A DNA stretch of 64,000 bases from Chelatococcus sp. YT9 (GTDB taxonomy: Bacteria > Pseudomonadota > Alphaproteobacteria > Rhizobiales > Beijerinckiaceae). The stretch covers positions 976,637 to 1,040,636 of the forward strand of contig NZ_JAHBRW010000002.1 in the NCBI RefSeq assembly GCF_018398315.1, written 5' to 3'. Under the pieces are notes generated by a model, which had not been told where the DNA came from, ran no database searches, and saw nothing but the letters and a program-made list of their open reading frames with translations. A program made the translations under genes and the position numbers. Of the stretch, positions 55,152-62,900 are shown one piece after another (position 1 is the stretch's first letter; every line of letters starts with the position of its first letter).

Positions 55152-55966
55152 ACCGGCGCACCCTCGTCCTGCTTTCTTTGCTCTCACTGATTGCTGTAGC
55201 GACAACGCTGTTCCCAATTCTTTGGATGGTGAACCTCTCGTTGAAGACGCAAGTTCAGGCTTTACAGATGCCGCCTGAATTCTTCTTCATGCCAACATTC
55301 GCGGCCTATCGGGCGGCCTGGAGCAAGGCGGGTTTCGGACCGGCGCTCTTCAACAGCCTTGTCGTTAGCGCTCTCGCTTTGTCAGTTGGGCTTATTCTCG
55401 GCCTGCTGGCTGCCTATGCGGTATCGCGCTTTCGCTTCGTCGGTGCCCAGACGGTGCTGTTCGCCATGTTGGTGACCCGCATCTTCCCGCCGGTCGCATT
55501 GATCCTCCCGTTCTATCTCAATCTCCGGACCATCGGCGGGCATGACACCTATTGGGGCCTCGCTCTTGCCTATGTGGCGCTCAATGTCCCGCTCGCAACG
55601 TGGATGCTGAAGGGCTACTTCGATGCGATTCCCAGAGAACTCGAGGAATGCGCCATGATAGACGGGGCATCCCGGTTCACCGCAGTTCGCAAGATCACGC
55701 TGCCTCTAATGGCGCCCGGGATCGTGGCGACGTCGATCTTCGCCTTCATCGTCTCTTGGAACGACTTCCTGTTCGCACTCATTCTGACAAGCCGCAACGC
55801 CCGAACACTGCCAGTTGTGATCGCAGAGTTCGTCGGCGATACGGGGGTCGACTGGCCAGAGGTCATGGCCGCGTCCGTGACGGCCCTTGCGCCAATCCTG
55901 GCTGCAACGTTCATTCTGCAAAAGCACATCGCCCAAGGTCTTGTTGCCGGAGCGGTCAAAGGTTGA
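55148..55966 (+). CDS. carbohydrate ABC transporter permease, MalG type
   Basis: A 272-residue permease. Marks are FPILWMVNLSLKT near the N-terminus, YAVSRFRFVGAQTVL, and the EAA loop PRELEECAMIDGASRFTAVRKITLPLMAPG (in pieces), ending in KHIAQGLVAGAVKG. It pairs with the MalF-type protein. No ATPase gene follows; the next gene is an aldolase. The operon therefore lacks its own motor subunit. Confidence 0.93.
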   Translation: MNRRTLVLLSLLSLIAVATTLFPILWMVNLSLKTQVQALQMPPEFFFMPTFAAYRAAWSKAGFGPALFNSLVVSALALSVGLILGLLAAYAVSRFRFVGAQTVLFAMLVTRIFPPVALILPFYLNLRTIGGHDTYWGLALAYVALNVPLATWMLKGYFDAIPRELEECAMIDGASRFTAVRKITLPLMAPGIVATSIFAFIVSWNDFLFALILTSRNARTLPVVIAEFVGDTGVDWPEVMAASVTALAPILAATFILQKHIAQGLVAGAVKG

Positions 55967-56013
55967 TCAGGAGCCCATATGTTCCTGGAAACCACATTAA
56001 ATTGGAGAAAACG

Positions 56014-56784
56014 ATGTCAGGACAACTTGATGCGAACGGCGTCGACACCCGTGCGTTACAGCGCGAAGCAGGGATGATGAAGCTAGAAAGGCTCATTGCC
56101 GAGCGCGAAATCATTGATACGACCCCATTCGCTATCCCTGTCAAAGACCTGCTGGCGCGTTACGAGCGGCTCTATACCGGAGCGATCAGTGATGTCATGC
56201 GGGAGTTCTGTCTCATGAACCAGGCTCTGCCAGGCTATCTTCAGCCGCTGCGGCCGGAGCGGACGGTAGCCGGGGTCGCGTTCACGGTCAAAAGCGCGCC
56301 GAACACCAAGGTCACGGGTGAGCTCACCTACCGGACACAGATGCTCGACGAGATCGGTGAGGACACGTTCGTCATCTGGGATACCTCGGGCGATACGGAG
56401 TCTACCGCGTGGGGCGGCGTGATGACAGCAACCGCTATTGGCAAAGGCATCAAGGCGGCAGCTATCGATGGTGGAATTCGTGACACCCACCAGATCCTGC
56501 AGAAGGATTTCCCGATTTTCTACAAGTATCGTAGTCCAAACGGCTCCCTCGGGCGCTGTCTGATCACGCATTACCAGATTCCGATTAAGTTCGGATCCGT
56601 CATGGTGCGGCCTGGAGACGTGATTGTCGGCGATATTGATGGCGTCATCGTGGTGCCCCACAACGTCGCGGTTGATGTGCTGCTTCGTGCTGAGGAAATC
56701 CTCAATAACGAGAAGCAGATTTTTCAATGGGTGGAGGAGGGCAACTCGATTCAGGAGATCACCCGCAAGGGAGGATACTTCTAG
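56014..56784 (+). CDS. RraA/HMG-CHA aldolase family protein
   Basis: A 256-residue protein of the RraA-like class II pyruvate aldolase family. The start at 56014 follows TTGGAG. Active-site marks are AISDVMREF near the start of the core, WGGVMTATAIGKGIKAAAIDGGIRD (in pieces) with the key Arg-Asp of GGIRDT, and GDVIVGDIDGVIVVP. Such enzymes cleave 4-hydroxy-2-oxo acids to pyruvate or decarboxylate oxaloacetate, or act as lyases on sugar acids. Placement beside dehydratases and a lactonase supports a role in sugar-acid breakdown. Confidence 0.88.
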   Translation: MSGQLDANGVDTRALQREAGMMKLERLIAEREIIDTTPFAIPVKDLLARYERLYTGAISDVMREFCLMNQALPGYLQPLRPERTVAGVAFTVKSAPNTKVTGELTYRTQMLDEIGEDTFVIWDTSGDTESTAWGGVMTATAIGKGIKAAAIDGGIRDTHQILQKDFPIFYKYRSPNGSLGRCLITHYQIPIKFGSVMVRPGDVIVGDIDGVIVVPHNVAVDVLLRAEEILNNEKQIFQWVEEGNSIQEITRKGGYF

Positions 56785-56817
56785 CACAATACCACCCCGG
56801 ATGTGAGGAACTATTCC

Positions 56818-57711
56818 ATGTCTTCGCTCGCGCAACATGGCAGGACCGCAATGGCCGCCCATGACGACTTGGCACTCACGGCGTCAACAGCGGTCGAAGT
56901 GATCTGCAGCAATCTCGCGTTCCCGGAGGGACCCGCGTTCGCGCCGGATGGCTCCCTATGGTGGGTCGAACTGCAGGGAGGATGCCTCAGTACAATCACA
57001 CCAGAAGATGTTCGTAGATACCAAGTCGGCGGTCATCCGAACGGTCTTACCTTCGACTGTGCCGGTGGGGCGTGGTTCTGCGACGCGGGGATGCGTGCCA
57101 TCCGGCGTTTGGATCTAGCGGCGGGTACGGCTCGGACGCTTGCGTCTCGGGGCCGGGGTGAGCCGCTCAACAAACCGAACGATCTCGCGTTCGACAGCCG
57201 TGGCACTCTGGTGTTTACATGTCCGGGGGACTCGCGGACCGAACCGACAGGCAGCATCTGGGCCTACCATGACGGCATCGAGCCAGAACCAGTCGCTGAC
57301 AATCTCTACTTCCCGAACGGCTTGGCGCTTGCGGACGACGGGCGCTCGCTCGTGGTCGCCGAGACCTACCGGCATCGACTTTGGAAGGGTGAGTGGGACC
57401 CGGAAAACCTGAGGTGGATCAATCCACGGCCGTGGGCAGAGATCGGTGGCCCCACCGGGCCCGATGGTATGGCGCTCGGCGCCGACGGCCTGCTCTATGT
57501 CGCCGTCTTCGGCCAAGGCTGCATAAAGGCCGTCGATCCCACTGGAACAATCGTGGCGGTGTATGCAACACCAGGCTCCAGGCCGACCAACTGCGCCTTC
57601 GACCCCACCGGCGAACGCGGGCTCGTGGTCACTGAAGCTGAACGGGGCGAAGTCTTGTCCTATCCCGGGCTCGGCCGCGGGGCCACACTATTCGACGGGT
57701 GCCGACCATGA
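56818..57711 (+). CDS. SMP-30/gluconolactonase-like hydrolase (2)
   Basis: A 297-residue beta-propeller lactonase. I choose ATG 56818 because TGAGGAA lies upstream; a GTG at 56803 is also in frame. Metal-site motifs are AFPEGPAFAPDGSLWWV, LNKPNDLAFDSRGTLVFT, NLYFPNGLALADDGRSLVVAET and GGPTGPDGMALGADGLLYV. It shares an ATGA overlap with the following dehydrogenase. With that enzyme it would hydrolyse the lactone formed by sugar oxidation. Confidence 0.9.
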   Translation: MSSLAQHGRTAMAAHDDLALTASTAVEVICSNLAFPEGPAFAPDGSLWWVELQGGCLSTITPEDVRRYQVGGHPNGLTFDCAGGAWFCDAGMRAIRRLDLAAGTARTLASRGRGEPLNKPNDLAFDSRGTLVFTCPGDSRTEPTGSIWAYHDGIEPEPVADNLYFPNGLALADDGRSLVVAETYRHRLWKGEWDPENLRWINPRPWAEIGGPTGPDGMALGADGLLYVAVFGQGCIKAVDPTGTIVAVYATPGSRPTNCAFDPTGERGLVVTEAERGEVLSYPGLGRGATLFDGCRP

Positions 57712-58475
57712 CGGTCGCATCCAGGTTCCGGCTGGATGGGAAACGGGCCTTTGTCACCGCGTCCAGCCGTGGCATCGGCCGTGGGATTGCGCTTGCTCTG
57801 GCAGAGGCAGGCGCTTCGGTCGTGGTCCATGGCGCTACCCGCCTGTCCGAAGTGCAAGCTGTTGCTGGGGAAATAGTCGCTTCTGGCGGACGGGCCCATG
57901 CTCTCCTCGCCGACTTTGCCGAGCCGCGCGCGGTGTCAATGGTCGCAGATCGCGCGGAGGCGGCTTTTGGCGGACTGGATATCCTGGTCTCCAACGCTGC
58001 CGTCCAGGTACGCCAACCTTGGGATCGGATGACAGCAGATGCCATCGATTTCCAGATGCAGGTGAATTTCCGGGCCACTTTGACTCTGATCACCCGACTT
58101 GCTTCGGGCATGATGGAGCGAGGATGGGGACGGATTCTCACGGTCGGCTCCGTTCAGGAGCACAAGCCGCATCCGGAGATGGTGGTCTATGCCGCGACGA
58201 AGTCAGCTCAGACCAACATGGTGGAGAACCTCGCCCGCCAGCTGGCACCACGAGGGGTCACCGTGAACAATCTCGCTCCAGGAGTCATCCTGACGGAACG
58301 CAATACTCAATCTCTGAGTGATCAAGCCTATGCCGAGACTGTAAAAACGAATATCCCGGCGGGTTTCTTTGGAGAAGCGTTCGATTGTGCCGGAGCGGCC
58401 TTGCTGCTTTGCTCGGACGCGGGCCGGTACATCACCGGTACAAGTCTTATCGTTGATGGTGGCATGCATCTATGA
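57708..58475 (+). CDS. SDR family oxidoreductase
   Basis: A 255-residue classical short-chain dehydrogenase. The cofactor motif is TASSRGIGRG, the NAG-like segment is ILVSNAAVQ, the catalytic Ser is in TVGSVQEHKP, and Tyr-Lys is in VVYAATKSA. The C-terminal GTSLIVDGGMHL is standard. The start in the ATGA overlap (57708) is preferred to the GTG at 57699. It probably oxidises a sugar or sugar acid upstream of the lactonase. Confidence 0.93.
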   Translation: MTVASRFRLDGKRAFVTASSRGIGRGIALALAEAGASVVVHGATRLSEVQAVAGEIVASGGRAHALLADFAEPRAVSMVADRAEAAFGGLDILVSNAAVQVRQPWDRMTADAIDFQMQVNFRATLTLITRLASGMMERGWGRILTVGSVQEHKPHPEMVVYAATKSAQTNMVENLARQLAPRGVTVNNLAPGVILTERNTQSLSDQAYAETVKTNIPAGFFGEAFDCAGAALLLCSDAGRYITGTSLIVDGGMHL

Positions 58476-58521
58476 GCGCAACATCCGACAGACAATTCCA
58501 GACAGAGGGAACAAGGACACG

Positions 58522-58812
58522 GTGACCATCGATTGTAGAAAGCCCTTGAACAAGATCCCAATCTTGCATTGGACTTCCGCCGACCGTCGGCAGTTCGTGA
58601 TCGAGGTTGAGCCGTTAGGCTGCGGCACAGCCAAGCTGCTTCACAAGATGCAGGTTTGCAGATCGCGCACTTCGCGACGACCGATAGGGCTGCGAGCAGT
58701 CGTCCCGCTGAAACACTATGCGGTCGCGAGGCTGATCGAAATGGAGGCGGCGGAGCAGCGGATCGGAAACGCGGCTCGCCGCCAACGCGCCGAAGGTGAG
58801 ACATCGACATGA
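58522..58812 (+). CDS. possible small protein in the sugar-acid operon
   Basis: A 96-codon frame from GTG 58522 to a TGA that forms an ATGA overlap with the next gene. AAGGA lies 4 bp before the GTG, and third codon positions look GC-rich like the neighbours. The product contains FVIEVEPLGCGTAKL and a charged C-terminus; no family is recognised. The overlap and ribosome site argue for a real gene, but the 333-bp gap could also be a decayed gene. Confidence 0.35.
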   Translation: MTIDCRKPLNKIPILHWTSADRRQFVIEVEPLGCGTAKLLHKMQVCRSRTSRRPIGLRAVVPLKHYAVARLIEMEAAEQRIGNAARRQRAEGETST

Positions 58813-59798
58813 AACTTTGCATGATGCTACCGCCCACTCCAGACCGGCGCTGGACACTGGCGCGGCAGATGGGCGTCAAACACGCAATCGCCAAGCTCGC
58901 CCCTGAACTGACCGGAACGTTGCCGCCATGGGATGCTGAGGCTCTGGCGGCCCATCAAGCCCGGTACCGAGAGGCTGGATTCGAGATCATCGGATTGGAA
59001 GGTGACCAGTTCGACATGAGCCGGATCAAGCAGGGTCTTCCAGGTCGTGACGAGGATATTGAACGTTACAAGTGCATGCTCCGGAACATGGGGCGAGCCG
59101 GAATCCGACTGTTATGTTACAATTTCATGGTAGGCATTGGCTGGTATCGGACGAGGACATCATTGGAGATCCGAGGTGGGGCTCGGGTATCCGGCTTCGA
59201 TGCTGAAGCTGCCGCAGCGTTGGGTTTGACCGATGCTGGACAGATCTCGCGAGACCAGGTCTGGGATAACTACGAATACTTCATTCGCCGCGTCATCGGA
59301 GCAGCGGAAGACGCCGGTGTTCGCATGGCACTTCACCCCGACGATCCGCCGGTCCCCGAACTACGCGGCATCGGCCGCATCATGACCTCCTCGGACGCCA
59401 TGGCCGTGGCGATAGATCTGGCCGCAAGCCCCGCTGCCGGTATTACCTTCTGCCAAGGCAGTTTCCGCACCATGGGCGAAGACGTGGCGAAGACCGTTCA
59501 CCGCTTCGCCGACAAGATCGCCTTCATCCACGTTCGTGATGTCCGCGGTCGGGCCGAGCGGTTCGAAGAAACGTTCCCGGACGACGGAGACACCGACATG
59601 GCCGCCGTCTTCCGTGCGTACCACGACATCGGCTTCAATGGCCCCATCCGTCCCGATCATGCCCCCGCGCTCGACGGAGATCACGTTCATACAGGCGCCG
59701 TGTCCGGCATCAACGTCGGCTATGAAGCCAATGGGATGATCTACACGGTTGGTTACATGAAAGGTCTCATGCAGGCCAGCGGCATCTCCTGCGAATAG
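58809..59798 (+). CDS. mannonate dehydratase (UxuA) family protein (1)
   Basis: A 329-residue TIM-barrel enzyme of the UxuA family. Expected metal ligands are visible: His in MALHPDDPP, Cys in ITFCQGSFRTMG, His241 in FIHVRDVRG and Asp283 in RPDHAP. The length is shorter than E. coli UxuA (about 394) but matches the short UxuA group. It would dehydrate a hexonate such as D-mannonate to 2-keto-3-deoxygluconate, which the RraA-like aldolase might then process. Confidence 0.88.
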   Translation: MKLCMMLPPTPDRRWTLARQMGVKHAIAKLAPELTGTLPPWDAEALAAHQARYREAGFEIIGLEGDQFDMSRIKQGLPGRDEDIERYKCMLRNMGRAGIRLLCYNFMVGIGWYRTRTSLEIRGGARVSGFDAEAAAALGLTDAGQISRDQVWDNYEYFIRRVIGAAEDAGVRMALHPDDPPVPELRGIGRIMTSSDAMAVAIDLAASPAAGITFCQGSFRTMGEDVAKTVHRFADKIAFIHVRDVRGRAERFEETFPDDGDTDMAAVFRAYHDIGFNGPIRPDHAPALDGDHVHTGAVSGINVGYEANGMIYTVGYMKGLMQASGISCE

Positions 59799-59808
59799 GA
59801 AAACGGCA

Positions 59809-60876
59809 ATGACCGCCCTTGAAAAATATCCGCCCCGTCATGCTTGGACCGAGCTGCCGATGCGAACTGCAATGGCGACTTTCTGGCCTCCGACCGAGGA
59901 TCGCCTGCGCTTCATGAAGCAGCTCGGAATTGACGACACCATTCTGTGGGCAACGACGTTCCCCACACCGGAGGCCATCAGTTTCAAAGAGCTCTTGAGT
60001 GTGCGCACGCGCTGCGAAGCTCACGGTCTGAAGGTTTTTGCCGTGGAGAGCGTGTCGGCCCATTTCTATGACAAGATCGTCCTCGGCAAAGATGGGCGGG
60101 ACGAGCAGATCGAATCGTATAAGCGCATCATTCAGGCGGTCGGCCGTGCTGGAATTCCGGTTCTTGGCTACAACTGGATGATTAACGGCGTATGGCGATC
60201 GAGCTATTCGAATCCAATACGCGGAGGTGCTAAGGCAACAGCCTTTGATTACGAGATGATGCGTAATGCCCCCTTGATTGCTGACAGGGAGTACGAGGAA
60301 GAGGAGTTCTGGGATAATTACGAGTACTTCATCCGGCGTGTGTTGCCTGCGGCCGAGGCGGAGGGCGTGAAACTCGCGATCCATCCCAACGACCCGCCGG
60401 TTGAGCGGCTGGGAGGATTGCCCTGCCTGATGCGCTCGCGCGCCAACATCGATCGCGCTCTTTCGATCCAGCCGAGTGATGCGCATGGACTGACCTTCTG
60501 CCTCGGCAACTGGGGTGCGATGGGCGCCGATCTCGTTGACGCTATCCGCCATTATGGCCCGCTTGGGAAGCTGCTCTACGTGCACTTCCAAGCCACGCGC
60601 GGCACGATCCCGGCCTTTACCGAGAGCTTTGTCGACGATGCCGATTACGACCCAATCGAGCTGATTGAAGCGCTGGACGAGGTCGGATTCAATGGTGTCA
60701 TGATCCCCGGCCACGTGCCGCAGATCGAGATGGACATCGAGTGGCGGACGGAGCTGTCGGTCAAGAAGACCCCTTATCACCATCCAATGGGCGGGTTCGC
60801 CGCCCGCGCGTTTACGATTGGATACCTCAAAGCAACCATTTCTGCTGTTCGTGCCAGACGGGTGGGCAGGCAATGA
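59809..60876 (+). CDS. mannonate dehydratase (UxuA) family protein (2), divergent
   Basis: A 355-residue paralogue of the preceding gene, 10 bp downstream. It keeps the first metal His (LAIHPNDPP), the Cys (LTFCLGNWGAMG) and a His in LYVHFQATRG, but the RPDH motif is replaced by IPGH, so the metal-ligand Asp is Gly301. The HVRD-type residues are also changed (HFQA). Catalysis on another substrate, or loss of dehydratase activity, is likely. The stop shares an ATGA overlap with the next gene. Confidence 0.83.
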   Translation: MTALEKYPPRHAWTELPMRTAMATFWPPTEDRLRFMKQLGIDDTILWATTFPTPEAISFKELLSVRTRCEAHGLKVFAVESVSAHFYDKIVLGKDGRDEQIESYKRIIQAVGRAGIPVLGYNWMINGVWRSSYSNPIRGGAKATAFDYEMMRNAPLIADREYEEEEFWDNYEYFIRRVLPAAEAEGVKLAIHPNDPPVERLGGLPCLMRSRANIDRALSIQPSDAHGLTFCLGNWGAMGADLVDAIRHYGPLGKLLYVHFQATRGTIPAFTESFVDDADYDPIELIEALDEVGFNGVMIPGHVPQIEMDIEWRTELSVKKTPYHHPMGGFAARAFTIGYLKATISAVRARRVGRQ

Positions 60877-62024
60877 CCCATCTGCGTGGTCTAACCTGGG
60901 CGCATACCCGAGGCTTTGCGCCGCTTGCAGGTCTCGGACGGGTTTGGGAAGATTTCCATCCAGATCAACAGATAACGTGGGACGCCCGGTCCCTGTGGTC
61001 GTTCGGCGAAGAGCCCCTCGAGCGCTATCTGGACGAATACGACTTCTTTGTCTTCGACTATCCGTTTGCCGGCGAGGCGATTGAAAAGAAATGGGTCTTG
61101 CCACTCGAAGCCGTCTTGTCTCCTGAACTCATCATCGAGCGGCAGGTTGCGACCGTTGGACCGGCGTTCTCATCGTTTCAGACGCCAGACGGGCTTGCGG
61201 CAATTCCGCTCGATGTTGCGACGCATGTCTCTGCGTTGAGGCCAGACCTCCTGGCGGAACTCGGAGTAGGGCGCCCGTCGACCTGGAATGGAGTGGTCGG
61301 CCTAGCCCGCGAGACAGGGCGTGTTGCCATGCCGATGCGACCTACAGGAGTTTGGGGCGCCTTCCTGACCTTATGCGCGAATGCCGGCGATACACCCTTC
61401 CGCCGAGCAGATGGCGCTGCTGTGGATCCGCACGTTGCGTCTGATGCCCTTGAAAAACTCCGGGCCCTTGCTCGCCATCTCGATCCATCCTGCTTCGACA
61501 CATATCCAGTAGCTCTGCTCAACAGGATGGCAACGACAGACGAGATTGCCTATGTCCCCCTGACCTACGGCTACTCCAGCTATGGTCTGGCCGGTTACGG
61601 TCGCTATCGATTGCGATTTGAGGATCCGATCGTCGGGCCAAATGGCTGCAACGGAGCCATTCTGGGAGGAGCCGGAATTGGCATCTCGAGCCGGTGCCGA
61701 CACATCGAAGAAGCTGCTATGCACCTGTGCTGGCTCACTTCGGAGTCAATTCAATCAACCCTTTATGTCTCCATGGGAGGGCAACCGGCACGACGCGAGG
61801 CTTGGCTTAGCCGATCGGCCAACCAGCTCACAAACGGCTTTTTTGAGAACACGCTCAGGAGCGCAGAGTCTGCATATGTTCGCCCGAACCGGCCCGGGTT
61901 CCATGACTTGCAAAATGAAGCAGCCTCTTTATTGCATCAGGTGGTGGTAAGAGATGCTAACCTCAACAACGCGCTGCGAGGAATCGAGGATCTTTGGCAA
62001 CGTTTCAACCGGACGCTAGAATGA
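60873..62024 (+). CDS. extracellular solute-binding-like protein without signal peptide
   Basis: A 383-residue protein with the fold marks of family 1 sugar-binding proteins: DEYDFFVFDYPFAGEA, SSFQTPDGLAAIPLDVATHV, a middle WNGVVGLARETGR and the late GGAGIGISSRCRHIEEAAMHLCWLTS. It starts at 60873 (MTHLRGLTWAHTRGFAPL) in an ATGA overlap with the UxuA-like gene. No hydrophobic signal segment is present, so the product seems cytoplasmic, or is exported in another way. It lies at the end of an operon that already has a normal binding protein. Its role could be sensing or storage of the sugar acid, but this is not shown. Confidence 0.8.
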   Translation: MTHLRGLTWAHTRGFAPLAGLGRVWEDFHPDQQITWDARSLWSFGEEPLERYLDEYDFFVFDYPFAGEAIEKKWVLPLEAVLSPELIIERQVATVGPAFSSFQTPDGLAAIPLDVATHVSALRPDLLAELGVGRPSTWNGVVGLARETGRVAMPMRPTGVWGAFLTLCANAGDTPFRRADGAAVDPHVASDALEKLRALARHLDPSCFDTYPVALLNRMATTDEIAYVPLTYGYSSYGLAGYGRYRLRFEDPIVGPNGCNGAILGGAGIGISSRCRHIEEAAMHLCWLTSESIQSTLYVSMGGQPARREAWLSRSANQLTNGFFENTLRSAESAYVRPNRPGFHDLQNEAASLLHQVVVRDANLNNALRGIEDLWQRFNRTLE

Positions 62025-62515
62025 GTCATCGAGCTGCAGGGAAATAATTTTAGTCTATAAATTTCTATACTGGATAATAAATGAATTATCTGGTCTCAAC
62101 TCGCGCATTTAAATGTAAGTCGGCATTTTTCTGCTGTGCGGATGGACCAGAAGGGCCGGATCACGAGCGCCAGGGTTTCCACAGCATGATCGACCCGACC
62201 AAGGCGAGGGCTTCAGCGCACGTGATGCCGAGAGCTGCCCCGGATGCATTCTTTGGCGATGCATCATGATGGCGCATCAGCGCTTGCCATCTTCTTCGCG
62301 TAATGATCACCGCTATCGCTCTCGATCATGCTGCTGCCACGAACAAGAAAGCACCTATCCTTTCACACCGGCAGGACATCTCATCGACGCCGGACTACGA
62401 AGAGGGGTTCCCGCGCATGCATTGCGCGCGTCAGCAGGAGATTCTGCACGCCGCACCTTTCTGCGGCTTAAGGAACATGCCAGAACTGCGCGAGGCGATC
62501 TGCGGAGTCAAGAAA
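62025..62515. other. intergenic region upstream of the response regulator
   Basis: About 490 bp with no convincing gene. The first 80 bases are AT-rich (for example ATAAATTTCTATACTGG) and follow the sugar-acid operon. The frame of the response regulator stays open back to 62303, but that N-terminal part has no receiver homology, and the regulator start at 62516 is preferred. Confidence 0.5.
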
Positions 62516-62890
62516 ATGGCGGGCTCGACTTTAGCTGGCACACGGGTCCTCCTCGTCGAAGACGAAGCGCTGGTCGCGATGATGCTGGAAGACAGTCTAT
62601 CGGATCTCGACTGCCTGGTCGCGGGCGTCGCCTCAACGCTGAATGAGGCCGAAGCGAAGATTGTAACGGTCGATTTCGACGTCGCAATCCTCGATGTCAA
62701 TCTCAATGGCAAGCAAACGGACCCCATTGCGCGGGCGCTAAAAGGCAAAGACGTCCCGTTCGTATTCTGCACTGGGTACGGATCGCTTAGTCTTCCGGCG
62801 GAGTTCGGTGGTGCACCGGTTCTCGCGAAACCGTTCCAGTTGCAGGAACTGCAGGCTGTGCTGACCGAGGTGCTCCGCGCGAGAGGCTGA
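62516..62890 (+). CDS. single-domain response regulator (CheY-like receiver)
   Basis: A 124-residue receiver domain. The acidic pocket is in VLLVEDEAL, the phospho-acceptor Asp is in VAILDVNLNG, the Thr position is in VFCTGYG and the Lys is in VLAKPF. No output domain is attached. I set the start at 62516 (MAGSTLAGTRVLLVED) where homology begins, with GGAG upstream; starts at 62477 or 62303 are also in frame. It converges with the hybrid kinase, ending 10 bp from that gene's stop, so the two may form a phosphorelay pair. Confidence 0.85.
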   Translation: MAGSTLAGTRVLLVEDEALVAMMLEDSLSDLDCLVAGVASTLNEAEAKIVTVDFDVAILDVNLNGKQTDPIARALKGKDVPFVFCTGYGSLSLPAEFGGAPVLAKPFQLQELQAVLTEVLRARG

Positions 62891-62900
62891 ACCGGCGCCG

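Noticed and set aside
59767-61104. A 445-codon open frame on the minus strand
   Set aside because: Antisense to the second UxuA-like gene; no family marks or ribosome site.
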